Part shown: positions 1-4,329 of the stretch, in pieces
Numbering within the stretch: position 1 is the stretch's first letter
Layout: each line of letters begins with the position of its first letter
Assembly: GCA_902464115.1 (NCBI GenBank)
Contig: CABQIF010000111.1
Coordinates: 1 to 6,921 of the forward strand
DNA: 6,921 nt
DNA from: an uncultured Ruminococcus sp.
GTDB taxonomy: Bacteria > Bacillota > Clostridia > Oscillospirales > Ruminococcaceae
Reading direction: 5' to 3'
Program-made: the position numbers and the translations under genes
Notes under the pieces: model-generated
The model's database searches: none
Seen by the model: only the letters and a program-made list of their open reading frames with translations
What the model was told of the DNA's origin: nothing

Positions 1-762
1 AACCGGATACTCAAACGATTTACCTTTAATGGTCTGCAAAAATACCTGAGCCTCACGTTTTGCCTCGTCTGCCGACATTGCGTAACTAAACCAGTATGCA
101 CCGCAGGGGATACTCAGACGCTTACAAGCGGCATAGTTACGGTTAAATTGTGTATCAACTTGGTTTGCCTCTTTGCCGTAGCCTGCCCGTAAAATCGCAA
201 AGTCAACCAGTCCGGATGCCTTTGCAGCGTCCCAGTCAACCTCGTTTTGGCAGTATGATACATCAATCCCTTTTAAGATATTCTTTGCCTCGGTTTTCGG
301 AATGCCAAAATACTTGTAAAAATCATCTGTTACAGTCCCGTTTCCATACACTTCATCGCCATACCATTTTCCAGATGTCCGCACGTCCAAGTGTGTGTAC
401 TGATAACTACTTGTAATGTTAGCGATTCCAGTAAAGCCCAGATCCTGAGCCTTGCAGCATACCGTTTTGCTGCTGATCGGCTGCCCGTCCTGCTCGTAAC
501 AGCAGACATCCGCAGCAGTGCCTTTGGTATGCTGACCGCTGCTTGTACCGCCTACAGCTTTATCGTGTTCCGGGCAACGGTAGCCGCTTGTTACAATGAT
601 TTTGCTACAGTTCAGAGCGGTATAAAGAGATTCCAGCTTGTCGACCAATTCAGAAGTGAGTAGCGTTTCATGAGATTTACCACAGCTGCACCGGAATTCA
701 CGTGCATTGAAATGCGGGGAAAGCTGGGTACTATCGTTATAATCATAATGATTGACTGACAT
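1..762 (-). CDS. Bifunctional phage endolysin, M15 peptidase + GH25 muramidase (3' end outside window)
   Basis: Translating the minus strand from the ATG at 762 gives 254 codons open to the left edge. Residues about 14-130 resemble the Peptidase_M15_3 family (zinc peptidase cutting peptidoglycan cross-links): SGYRCPEHDKAVGG at 59-72, then SGQHTKGTAADV with likely zinc ligands H78 and D85, and THLDVR with H124 as third ligand. After a linker (about 140-160), GIDVSYCQNEVDW at 165-177 and FAILRAGYG mark the start of a GH25 N-acetylmuramidase; D167 is the expected first catalytic Asp. The conserved Asp/Glu strand of GH25 should follow FEYPV, beyond the edge, so completeness cannot be judged. AAAGGA lies about 7 nt before the ATG. 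No signal peptide is seen, consistent with export through the holin encoded at 1449-1643. It is separated from that holin by an opposite-strand cassette. Confidence 0.93.
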   Translation of the reverse strand, partial: MSVNHYDYNDSTQLSPHFNAREFRCSCGKSHETLLTSELVDKLESLYTALNCSKIIVTSGYRCPEHDKAVGGTSSGQHTKGTAADVCCYEQDGQPISSKTVCCKAQDLGFTGIANITSSYQYTHLDVRTSGKWYGDEVYGNGTVTDDFYKYFGIPKTEAKNILKGIDVSYCQNEVDWDAAKASGLVDFAILRAGYGKEANQVDTQFNRNYAACKRLSIPCGAYWFSYAMSADEAKREAQVFLQTIKGKSFEYPV

Positions 763-811
763 AATATCATCCTTTCACAAAAAATATTTTTAGAAAAATT
801 TGAAAAAGCAC

Positions 812-840
812 TTGACAAGCACATTAAAATGTGCTATAAT
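812..840 (+). promoter_or_regulatory. Consensus sigma-A promoter of the opposite-strand cassette
   Basis: TTGACA at 812-817 and TATAAT at 835-840 are both perfect matches, separated by exactly 17 bp. Transcription should begin near 847 and run rightward through the two small membrane genes and the HTH gene. A strong ribosome binding site (AGGGGGGTGA, 852-861) follows directly. Confidence 0.9.
818..835. promoter_or_regulatory. Palindromic operator filling the promoter spacer
   Basis: The arms AGCACATT (818-825) and AATGTGCT (828-835) are perfect inverted repeats around a 2-bp AA centre. They occupy the whole -35/-10 spacer and touch the first base of the -10 box. A protein bound here would exclude RNA polymerase, so this is a repressor site by position. 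The obvious candidate repressor is the Cro/CI-type protein at 1202-1405, transcribed from the same promoter; that pairing is inferred. Confidence 0.75.
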
Positions 841-866
841 AATCTTACAGAAGGGGGGTGATTAAA

Positions 867-998
867 TTGAACGACAAAATAAAAGAGCTTATCAAGATTG
901 TCGGAAATCTCAATAAGCTCATGTTAAAAGTAATTGAACTGGCGGGAACAATTACTTTACTGGTTTTGGCGGTTAAGAGCATTTTTGATGTGCTTTAA
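867..998 (+). CDS. Small single-TM protein, first gene of the cassette (43 aa)
   Basis: A TTG start at 867 lies 5 nt after AGGGGGGTGA, one of the best ribosome binding sites in the window. An in-frame GTG at 858 would lie inside that site and is rejected. The product begins NDKIKELIKIVGNLNKLMLK, a charged, probably amphipathic helix, and continues into a hydrophobic stretch (LAGTITLLVLAVKSIF, about residues 26-41) long enough to cross or enter the membrane. It is the first gene behind the consensus promoter at 812. I recognise no family. Its plan (amphipathic N-terminus, one hydrophobic helix, K-x-I-F near the end) resembles the next gene, so the two may be distant paralogues or partners. Possible roles include a holin/antiholin-like protein, a small toxin or a superinfection-exclusion peptide; none is demonstrated. 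Confidence 0.7.
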   Translation: MNDKIKELIKIVGNLNKLMLKVIELAGTITLLVLAVKSIFDVL

Positions 999-1006
999 AA
1001 ACCGCT

Positions 1007-1037
1007 GCGGTGGAGAAATCCACCGCCCCTTCGGGGG
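1007..1037 (+). other. Tandem tetraloop hairpins between the two small genes
   Basis: The stem GCGGTGGA/TCCACCGC (1007-1014 with 1019-1026) closes a GAAA loop of the GNRA class. It is followed at once by CCCC/GGGG (1026-1029 with 1034-1037) closing a TTCG loop. The two stems share C1026 and would stack. No T-run follows, so this is probably not an intrinsic terminator. It lies 9 nt after the first gene and about 40 nt before the second, so it could protect or process the mRNA or set relative expression. Confidence 0.65.
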
Positions 1038-1078
1038 TTACCATTAGTATACCACAATTTTTTAAGGGGGTCAATACC

Positions 1079-1192
1079 ATGTTAGAGCTTTTGAAAAATC
1101 TTTTCAAACTTTCCTTGCAATGTGCAATTTTTCTGGTTTTGATTGCAACTTTGATTTTCGGCACAATGGGTGCTTTGAAAATGATTTTCTGA
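1079..1192 (+). CDS. Small single-TM protein, second gene of the cassette (37 aa)
   Basis: The ATG at 1079 follows AAGGGGG with 8 nt spacing. The frame is open back to a GTG at 1010, but that start lies inside a stable hairpin and has no ribosome binding site. The product starts MLELLKNLFKLSLQ, an amphipathic helix with few charges, and is then almost wholly hydrophobic (CAIFLVLIATLIFGTMGAL, about residues 15-33), ending KMIF. It should be a one-pass membrane peptide. Its TGA stop overlaps the GAGGTGA ribosome binding site of the HTH gene, so the two are probably translationally coupled. No family recognised; type I toxin-like and holin-like peptides look similar in composition, but I see no specific signature of either. 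Confidence 0.7.
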   Translation: MLELLKNLFKLSLQCAIFLVLIATLIFGTMGALKMIF

Positions 1193-1201
1193 GGTGACTG
1201 T

Positions 1202-1405
1202 ATGAGAGTTCGTGAAATTCGTACAAAGGAGCATTTGAGTATTCCACAGCTTGTGGAACTTACTGGCATCTCGAGACGTACGTTGCAGGAAATCGAAAAA
1301 AGAGGGGATTGTCTGGTATCCAATGCAATAAAAATAGCGGATGCCCTGGGTGTCACGCTGGATGAACTTTGCAGAGATAACCCAGAACAGAATGAAACCG
1401 AATAA
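1202..1405 (+). CDS. Cro/CI-type (Xre family) HTH regulator, 67 aa
   Basis: A single-domain DNA-binding protein of the HTH_3 fold. Residues 1-14 give helix 1 (MRVREIRTKEHLSI), PQLVELTGIS (about 15-24) helix 2 and turn, RRTLQEIEKRG (25-35) the recognition helix, and AIKIADALGVTLDELC (about 42-57) the last two helices, with the typical family ending. A short acidic tail (NPEQNETE) follows; there is no dimerisation or protease domain, so it is Cro-like rather than a full CI repressor. Start: ATG at 1202 behind GAGGTGA, which overlaps the previous gene's stop. As the last gene of a transcript starting at the operator-bearing promoter at 812, it probably represses its own operon. Which DNA it binds is inferred only from this arrangement. 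Confidence 0.88.
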   Translation: MRVREIRTKEHLSIPQLVELTGISRRTLQEIEKRGDCLVSNAIKIADALGVTLDELCRDNPEQNETE

Positions 1406-1412
1406 CCCGATG

Positions 1413-1453
1413 CCGTCCGGCAGCTTTTACGCTGCTGGGCGGTTTTCTTTATT
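1413..1453 (+). terminator. Rho-independent terminator of the cassette
   Basis: A 12-bp stem with two G-T wobbles (1413-1424 with 1431-1442) and a 6-nt TTTTAC loop is followed by TTTTCTTTATT. It begins 8 bp after the HTH stop. It has a T-run only in the plus direction, so it should stop cassette transcripts before they run antisense into the holin gene, while letting late minus-strand transcription pass toward the endolysin. Its T-run overlaps the holin stop codon at 1449. Confidence 0.88.
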
Positions 1454-1643
1454 CTGCTTCTGGCAATCCAGCAACGCTGGTCAAAACAGACAACACCCCA
1501 GCCAGCAGAGCCGCACTGCCCACGGCGATCCAGTTCACATCTTGCATCACAGCAGCTACGCCAATCGTTGCTACAGCGGTCTGTGCCATGGTTTTCACGG
1601 CTCTGACTGCCGCAGCTTTTGCCCAAAGTTTCCAGTTTCTCAT
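1449..1643 (-). CDS. Phage holin, r1t-type, 64 aa
   Basis: The sequence matches the r1t holin family as I know it: MRNWKLWAKAAAVRAVKTMAQTAVA at the N-terminus, then DVNWIAVGSAALLAGVLSVLTSVAGLP. Two hydrophobic segments (about residues 18-33 and 38-58) flank the conserved DVNW turn, giving a two-TM pore-forming protein with a positively charged N-terminus. Length is normal for the family. At the end of infection it would permeabilise the membrane so that the endolysin (gene at 1-762) reaches the cell wall. The ATG at 1643 is preceded by AAAGGAG at 6 nt and lies one base after the stop of the gene at 1645-1962. Holin and lysin genes are usually adjacent; here the opposite-strand cassette sits between them. 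Confidence 0.9.
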   Translation of the reverse strand: MRNWKLWAKAAAVRAVKTMAQTAVATIGVAAVMQDVNWIAVGSAALLAGVLSVLTSVAGLPEAE

Positions 1644-1644
1644 G

Positions 1645-1962
1645 TTATGCTCCTTTCTCGGTCGGCAGTGCCATAAATTCTTCGTGCAAGTGTGTCATCA
1701 CACCATTGCCACCCAGTTCATGATACTGCCGATACATATTCTCGTAGTTTTCTTTTGCATAGATGGGTGCGAATCCAGCATCAATGTACTTGTTATAGCA
1801 GTGCAACATTCGGTCACGGAGCAGGGCTTGCACACCGTATTCCAAAGCCTTTTGTCTGGCATCCTGCTTTTGCATGCGGTTTAAAATCGACCTTGTACCA
1901 ATGCCAAGAATGCCCGTTGCAGACAATACAGAAATCGCAATGGTGATAATCTCTCGAATCAC
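1645..1962 (-). CDS. One-TM phage protein next to the holin, 105 aa
   Basis: Starts with GTG at 1962, overlapping the previous gene's stop by four bases (GTGA), so translation is likely coupled. Residues 2-24 (IREIITIAISVLSATGILGIGT) form one membrane segment. The rest is soluble and helical: KALEYGVQALLRDRMLHCYNKY (about 39-60), then PIYAKENYENMYRQYHELGGNGVMTHLHEEFMALP (about 66-100). The LLRDR...YNKY...LGGNG...LP pattern is one I associate with a small protein commonly found beside holins in Firmicute phages, with no established function. It could be a holin partner or regulator, which the neighbouring gene supports, but the sequence does not prove a role. Confidence 0.85.
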   Translation of the reverse strand: MIREIITIAISVLSATGILGIGTRSILNRMQKQDARQKALEYGVQALLRDRMLHCYNKYIDAGFAPIYAKENYENMYRQYHELGGNGVMTHLHEEFMALPTEKGA

Positions 1963-2183
1963 ACAGCTTCCTCCGTTTCTTTCGCATCTTTCGTTTCTTT
2001 CGCTTCGTTCACGTCATAATCGCCGGAAAGCAGCACCAACATTTCCGGCGTTAGGTCACCAGATGCAAAAACCTGATACTGTCCATTTTCAAGCTGCACC
2101 GCCTGAATTTTTGCGTTGCCCCAGCCTGTTCTTTGGATGGCTTTTCCCTGTTTCAATGATTCTACGGCTTCAATAATATTCAC
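1959..2183 (-). CDS. DUF2829/Tad2-like small phage protein, 74 aa (tentative)
   Basis: The GTG start at 2183 follows GGAG with 8 nt spacing. The N-terminus NIIEAVESLKQGKAIQRTGW has the EA..LK.GK...R.GW pattern typical of DUF2829, and the core ends LVLLSGDYDV, comparable to that family's usual ADDWEV-like ending. DUF2829 includes Tad2, phage proteins that block the Thoeris defence by sequestering its nucleotide signal. The protein is shorter than most members: the middle segment is reduced, and a charged tail KETKDAKETEEAV with a repeated KET is added. So it may be a divergent or structural relative rather than a working inhibitor. It sits in the late operon between the tail protein and lysis genes and overlaps the next gene by four bases. 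Confidence 0.8.
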   Translation of the reverse strand: MNIIEAVESLKQGKAIQRTGWGNAKIQAVQLENGQYQVFASGDLTPEMLVLLSGDYDVNEAKETKDAKETEEAV

Positions 2184-2195
2184 TGTATCATCTCC

Positions 2196-2834
2196 TTAAA
2201 GTAACGAAATTGACTGAATCAGCGGATGGCTGTTGTTGCTCCGTCCGACCCAAACTAAGTAGTAAGTACCAGCAGTTACGCCCTCGCACGGTGTCAATGT
2301 GGTGACATATTCGGTATTTTGCAACCACTGCAAGGACAGGTCAATATAGCTGCCTTCTGTTTGTGCCTTGGCAAGGATGTCCGCAGCTGTGCCGGTGTCA
2401 GACTGTACCAAGCGTAAAATGCCAACCTCGGTACTGCCAGCAAGGAAACGGATTGCAATTTGCGTGGATGCGGTCACGCTGATCGGCAGCGTGCAACAGG
2501 TATAGCAGCTATAATCCCATCCAAAAACGGTTGTTCCATAGTTCAGAGCGTAGTTGTTCTTCGCACTGCAAAAATCTGCATGCAGGGCGGTAAAGTCTGC
2601 CACGCTGTAACTCGTACCGTTGTAAAGCAAAGATACCTTGTCCCGATTATCCGCATCATATAGCACGATTTTTTCGGTTGGCGTTTCACCGCCGGAAATC
2701 TCCAGCACCTTTGGTACAAGGGTGTTAAATTTTTCCGCCGCACTTGCAGAAACACCCTTTGTGGTAAGATTCGCTGCAAGCTGCTGCCGCAGTTGGTTTA
2801 ATTTTGTCAGCTGTTCTGCGATTGTCGCTGCCAT
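2196..2834 (-). CDS. Tail-tip / receptor-binding-type phage protein, 212 aa
   Basis: The ATG at 2834 is chosen because GGAGGTG lies just upstream and it starts one base after the fibre gene's stop; the frame extends 8 codons further but without a ribosome binding site. Residues 1-50 (MAATIAEQLTKLNQLRQQLAANLTTKGV...FNTLVPKVLEI) form the helical leader often found at the start of small phage tail proteins behind the fibre gene. A Gly/Thr linker follows, then a beta-rich region from about residue 58, containing FGWDYSCYTCCTLPISV and, near the end, GTYYLVWVGRSNNSHPLIQSISLL. That suggests a jelly-roll or carbohydrate-binding-like domain, but I cannot assign a family. Its place between tail fibre and lysis genes suggests a baseplate or receptor-binding component. 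Confidence 0.85.
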   Translation of the reverse strand: MAATIAEQLTKLNQLRQQLAANLTTKGVSASAAEKFNTLVPKVLEISGGETPTEKIVLYDADNRDKVSLLYNGTSYSVADFTALHADFCSAKNNYALNYGTTVFGWDYSCYTCCTLPISVTASTQIAIRFLAGSTEVGILRLVQSDTGTAADILAKAQTEGSYIDLSLQWLQNTEYVTTLTPCEGVTAGTYYLVWVGRSNNSHPLIQSISLL

Positions 2835-2835
2835 G

Positions 2836-4125
2836 TTACACCTCCACCATCGTTGCAAGCATCGTGGATATATTGCCGACGCTGTCTTCTAAGGCTTTGA
2901 TGCGAGTTGCAAGCGTTTCCACATCCGGTGACAAATCTGGCACAAACAGCCCGTCCGGCACAATATCCAGAGCGTTGTGAGATACCGTGCTGATGGACGG
3001 CAATATCTGCCACGTCTGCTTGCCCGTTACTGTAACCAACTTTGCGGTGCAGTATTTCGCTGATTCACCCTCTTCACACCCCGGTGTGTAATCGCCCCAA
3101 GATGCAGCGTCACCGTTTGTACCGTTTTTGACGGTCGCTGTGGTCGTTCCATTTTTGTCAGTAATAGAAATAACAGCCCCGGCGTCTGTTTCTGTAACGG
3201 TTGCTGTTGGGGAGTAACCGTCTGCACCATCCTTGCCGTCAACCCCGTTTGTCCCGTCTTTGCCGTTTACGCCGTCCTTGCCGGGTGTTCCGGCGTCGCC
3301 TTTTTCTCCTTTTTCGCCACGTTCTCCCTTTTCTCCGGGTGTTCCCGGTTCGCCCCGGTCGCCTTTTTCTCCGGGGTCACCTTTTGCCCCGGTTGCTCCC
3401 GGCTCGCCGGCATCTCCCTTTTGTCCCTTTAAGGATGTCAGCCAGTCTGCTTCTGTTCCGGTAAATCCGTTCTGCAAGGCGATTTCATAGGCAGATTTTC
3501 CGTCTGCTCCACGGCTGCCCGTGTTGCCCTTTTCACCATTGTGCAGTTCTGCGGTCGTTGTACCGGTTGCATCTGTCACAGAGATGGTTGCACCCGTTTT
3601 CGTTTCTGTCACGATTACCGCCGGGGAGATTCCATCTTTCCCGTCCTTGCCGTTTTGTAGTCCGGCAGCTTTTTTCTCCAGCTCTTGTAAGAGCTGAGCA
3701 TACAAGTCTGGTGTCGGGGGAATGGGTGTTACGCTGTCAGAAACAAAACCGGAAGGTTTGATCTGGAGGGAAACCGGAATGGTAGTTGCACGGAGAGCTT
3801 TCGTGTCGGAAGCAGCATATCCGAACACACTCAGTTTGATCGTACCGGCTTTGCATTCAGAGGGGAGCAGGCAGGATTTTCCGTCCGTGCCTAAAATCAG
3901 ATTATAGGTTTCGCAACACTGCGTGATCTGTACGACTTTATGCAGCCCTTCCCACGCTCCGTCAAATACAAAGTGCAGGACATCAAGCCCGCGGACAGCT
4001 ATGCGATCACAGCTATCATGACACGCATCAGCGGCTGGGAAAAGAACGGTACGAAGAAAAGACTTCCCATTTACGGACTGCAGCGCATCTATACCCGCAA
4101 GGGTTGAGACAACTGTATGAAACAA
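2836..4125 (-). CDS. Collagen-like phage tail fibre, 5' end replaced at the junction
   Basis: The open frame is 429 codons, but only residues from about 49 on (position 3981 and below) look native. Order: the end of an N-terminal beta domain known from Firmicute phage fibres (FVFDGAWEGLHKV...LPSECKAGTIKLSVFGY...RATTIPVSL, about 52-121), a helix LYAQLLQELEKK (141-152), repeat module A (166-197), SAYEIALQNGFTGTEADWL (211-229), 23 unbroken Gly-X-Y triplets (234-302), module B (304-335), then a C-terminal domain with a coiled-coil-like end (ETLATRIKALEDSV). The triplets should form a trimeric shaft; the C-terminus probably trimerises. Residues 1-48 are the antisense of the VapE gene end, and the only start there is a TTG at 4125 without a ribosome binding site. 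The true start was lost at the junction. Confidence 0.85.
   Translation of the reverse strand: MFHTVVSTLAGIDALQSVNGKSFLRTVLFPAADACHDSCDRIAVRGLDVLHFVFDGAWEGLHKVVQITQCCETYNLILGTDGKSCLLPSECKAGTIKLSVFGYAASDTKALRATTIPVSLQIKPSGFVSDSVTPIPPTPDLYAQLLQELEKKAAGLQNGKDGKDGISPAVIVTETKTGATISVTDATGTTTAELHNGEKGNTGSRGADGKSAYEIALQNGFTGTEADWLTSLKGQKGDAGEPGATGAKGDPGEKGDRGEPGTPGEKGERGEKGEKGDAGTPGKDGVNGKDGTNGVDGKDGADGYSPTATVTETDAGAVISITDKNGTTTATVKNGTNGDAASWGDYTPGCEEGESAKYCTAKLVTVTGKQTWQILPSISTVSHNALDIVPDGLFVPDLSPDVETLATRIKALEDSVGNISTMLATMVEV
3121..3216 (-). repeat. Fibre repeat module B (32 residues)
   Basis: Encodes fibre residues 304-335, beginning YSPTATVTETDAGAVISITD. Aligned by eye without gaps to module A, 19 of 32 residues are identical, including TET, IS, TD and GTTTA. 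The two modules flank the collagen shaft and look like products of internal duplication. Confidence 0.8.
3217..3426 (-). repeat. Collagen-like Gly-X-Y tract of the tail fibre
   Basis: Encodes residues 234-303: 23 consecutive Gly-X-Y triplets rich in GEKGDRGEP-, GERGEKGEK- and GKDGVNGKD-type units, with Pro and charged residues in X and Y and no interruption. At DNA level it is a degenerate 9-bp repeat, a likely place for unequal recombination and length change. Confidence 0.93.
3535..3630 (-). repeat. Fibre repeat module A (32 residues)
   Basis: Encodes fibre residues 166-197, beginning ISPAVIVTETKTGATISVTD. It is the partner of module B at 3121-3216 and lies on the N-terminal side of the Gly-X-Y shaft. 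Confidence 0.8.
3973..3985. other. Junction between the tail fibre fragment and the VapE fragment
   Basis: Left of this point, fibre homology reads on the minus strand (VLHFVFDGAWEG). Right of it, VapE-like homology reads on the plus strand (DIKPADSYAITAIM). Each gene continues past the point only as the meaningless antisense of the other. The position is estimated from where family-like residues stop, to within roughly 10 bases. Confidence 0.75.
3979..4107 (+). pseudogene. C-terminal fragment of a VapE-like phage primase/helicase
   Basis: Reading the plus strand in the frame of 3979 gives 42 residues to the TGA at 4105: DIKPADSYAITAIMTRISGW, then EKNGTKKRLPIYGLQRIYTR and KG. The pattern ADSY.I..IM..I.GW......R.PIYG.QR.Y.R is the usual C-terminus of the large 'virulence-associated protein E' proteins of Firmicute phages, which replicate the phage genome as primase/helicase enzymes. 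Several hundred N-terminal residues are missing: upstream the frame runs into antisense of the tail fibre, with an in-frame TAA at 3892. Its neighbours to the right (VRR-NUC, SNF2 helicase) are the normal ones for an intact VapE, so the right side is in native context and the break is upstream. It could be a truncated gene or a complete gene cut by a chimeric assembly. Confidence 0.8.
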
Positions 4126-4161
4126 GTGGCAGTCGGGCTTGTCTCACTCCACTTGTTTCAT
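4105..4161. repeat. Interleaved direct and inverted repeats (pseudoknot-capable) after VapE
   Basis: Four copies of a TGARACAASTG-like unit: TGAGACAACTG (4105-4115) and TGAAACAAGTG (4118-4128) on plus, TGAGACAAGCC (4136-4146) and TGAAACAAGTG (4150-4160) on minus. ATGAAACAAGTGG (4117-4129) is a perfect inverted repeat with 4149-4161, and TGAGACAA (4105-4112) with 4139-4146. Pair order is A-B-A'-B', so the RNA could form an H-type pseudoknot or one of two competing hairpins. The first unit contains the VapE stop codon. Confidence 0.75.
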
Positions 4162-4329
4162 TCAAAATTCCCGTGGCGCAAGGAAAAACGTTCCTTACGG
4201 AAACAACTTATACAACTATATCTTTATAGTACAAATAAAAGAATATATAGTAAGAAACCGCGCGCAAAAGCGCACGTAATACGCGCGTATAGGGATTTTC
4301 TGTACCGCTGTTTCAGGATGGAGAGAAAA
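4162..4329. other. Non-coding gap: AT-rich tract with small hairpins and a GC palindrome
   Basis: No credible start or family match is seen here, although a frame stays open into the VRR-NUC gene. It holds a hairpin AAGGAA/TTCCTT (4180-4185 with 4191-4196) competing with TTCC/GGAA (4191-4194 with 4199-4202). An A+T-rich stretch (about 4200-4257) follows, with ACTATA/TATAGT (4215-4220 with 4225-4230). Then come GCGC-AAAA-GCGC (4262-4273) and the perfect 12-bp palindrome ATACGCGCGTAT (4279-4290). With the repeats at 4105-4161 it looks like an origin or an RNA control region; neither is proved. Confidence 0.6.

Noticed and set aside
763..850. Minus-strand promoter for the endolysin
   Set aside because: TTGTCA is present on the minus strand near 813-818 but no acceptable -10 box lies 16-18 bp from it, so a separate promoter cannot be supported.
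1010..1078. GTG start at 1010 for the second small membrane protein
   Set aside because: The start lies in the 5' stem of the GAAA hairpin and lacks a ribosome binding site; ATG 1079 has AAGGGGG.
973..1626. 217-codon minus-strand frame
   Set aside because: It runs antisense to the second small membrane gene, the HTH gene and the terminator, and overlaps the holin in another frame; no ribosome binding site or family pattern.
3217..3426. Repeated DNA that might be a CRISPR array
   Set aside because: Repeats are degenerate 9-bp codon units with no spacers and are fully explained by Gly-X-Y triplets.
3201..3490. Pro/Ser/Phe-rich and Arg/Leu-rich plus-strand frames
   Set aside because: These are mirror images of the Gly-X-Y collagen codons of the tail fibre; the low-complexity composition is explained by the repeat.
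3973..3985. Site-specific invertase or att site at the junction
   Set aside because: I see no convincing inverted repeat or crossover core at the join and no recombinase gene in the window; the point is defined only by where homology changes.
2196..4125. Diversity-generating retroelement acting on the tail proteins
   Set aside because: No reverse transcriptase, no template/variable repeat pair and no adenine-biased C-terminal repeat is visible in the window.
4117..4329. Upstream extension of the VRR-NUC frame to ATG 4117
   Set aside because: The extra 71 codons cover the inverted repeats and AT-rich gap, have no domain pattern and no ribosome binding site; the domain begins at ATG 4330 behind GGAG.
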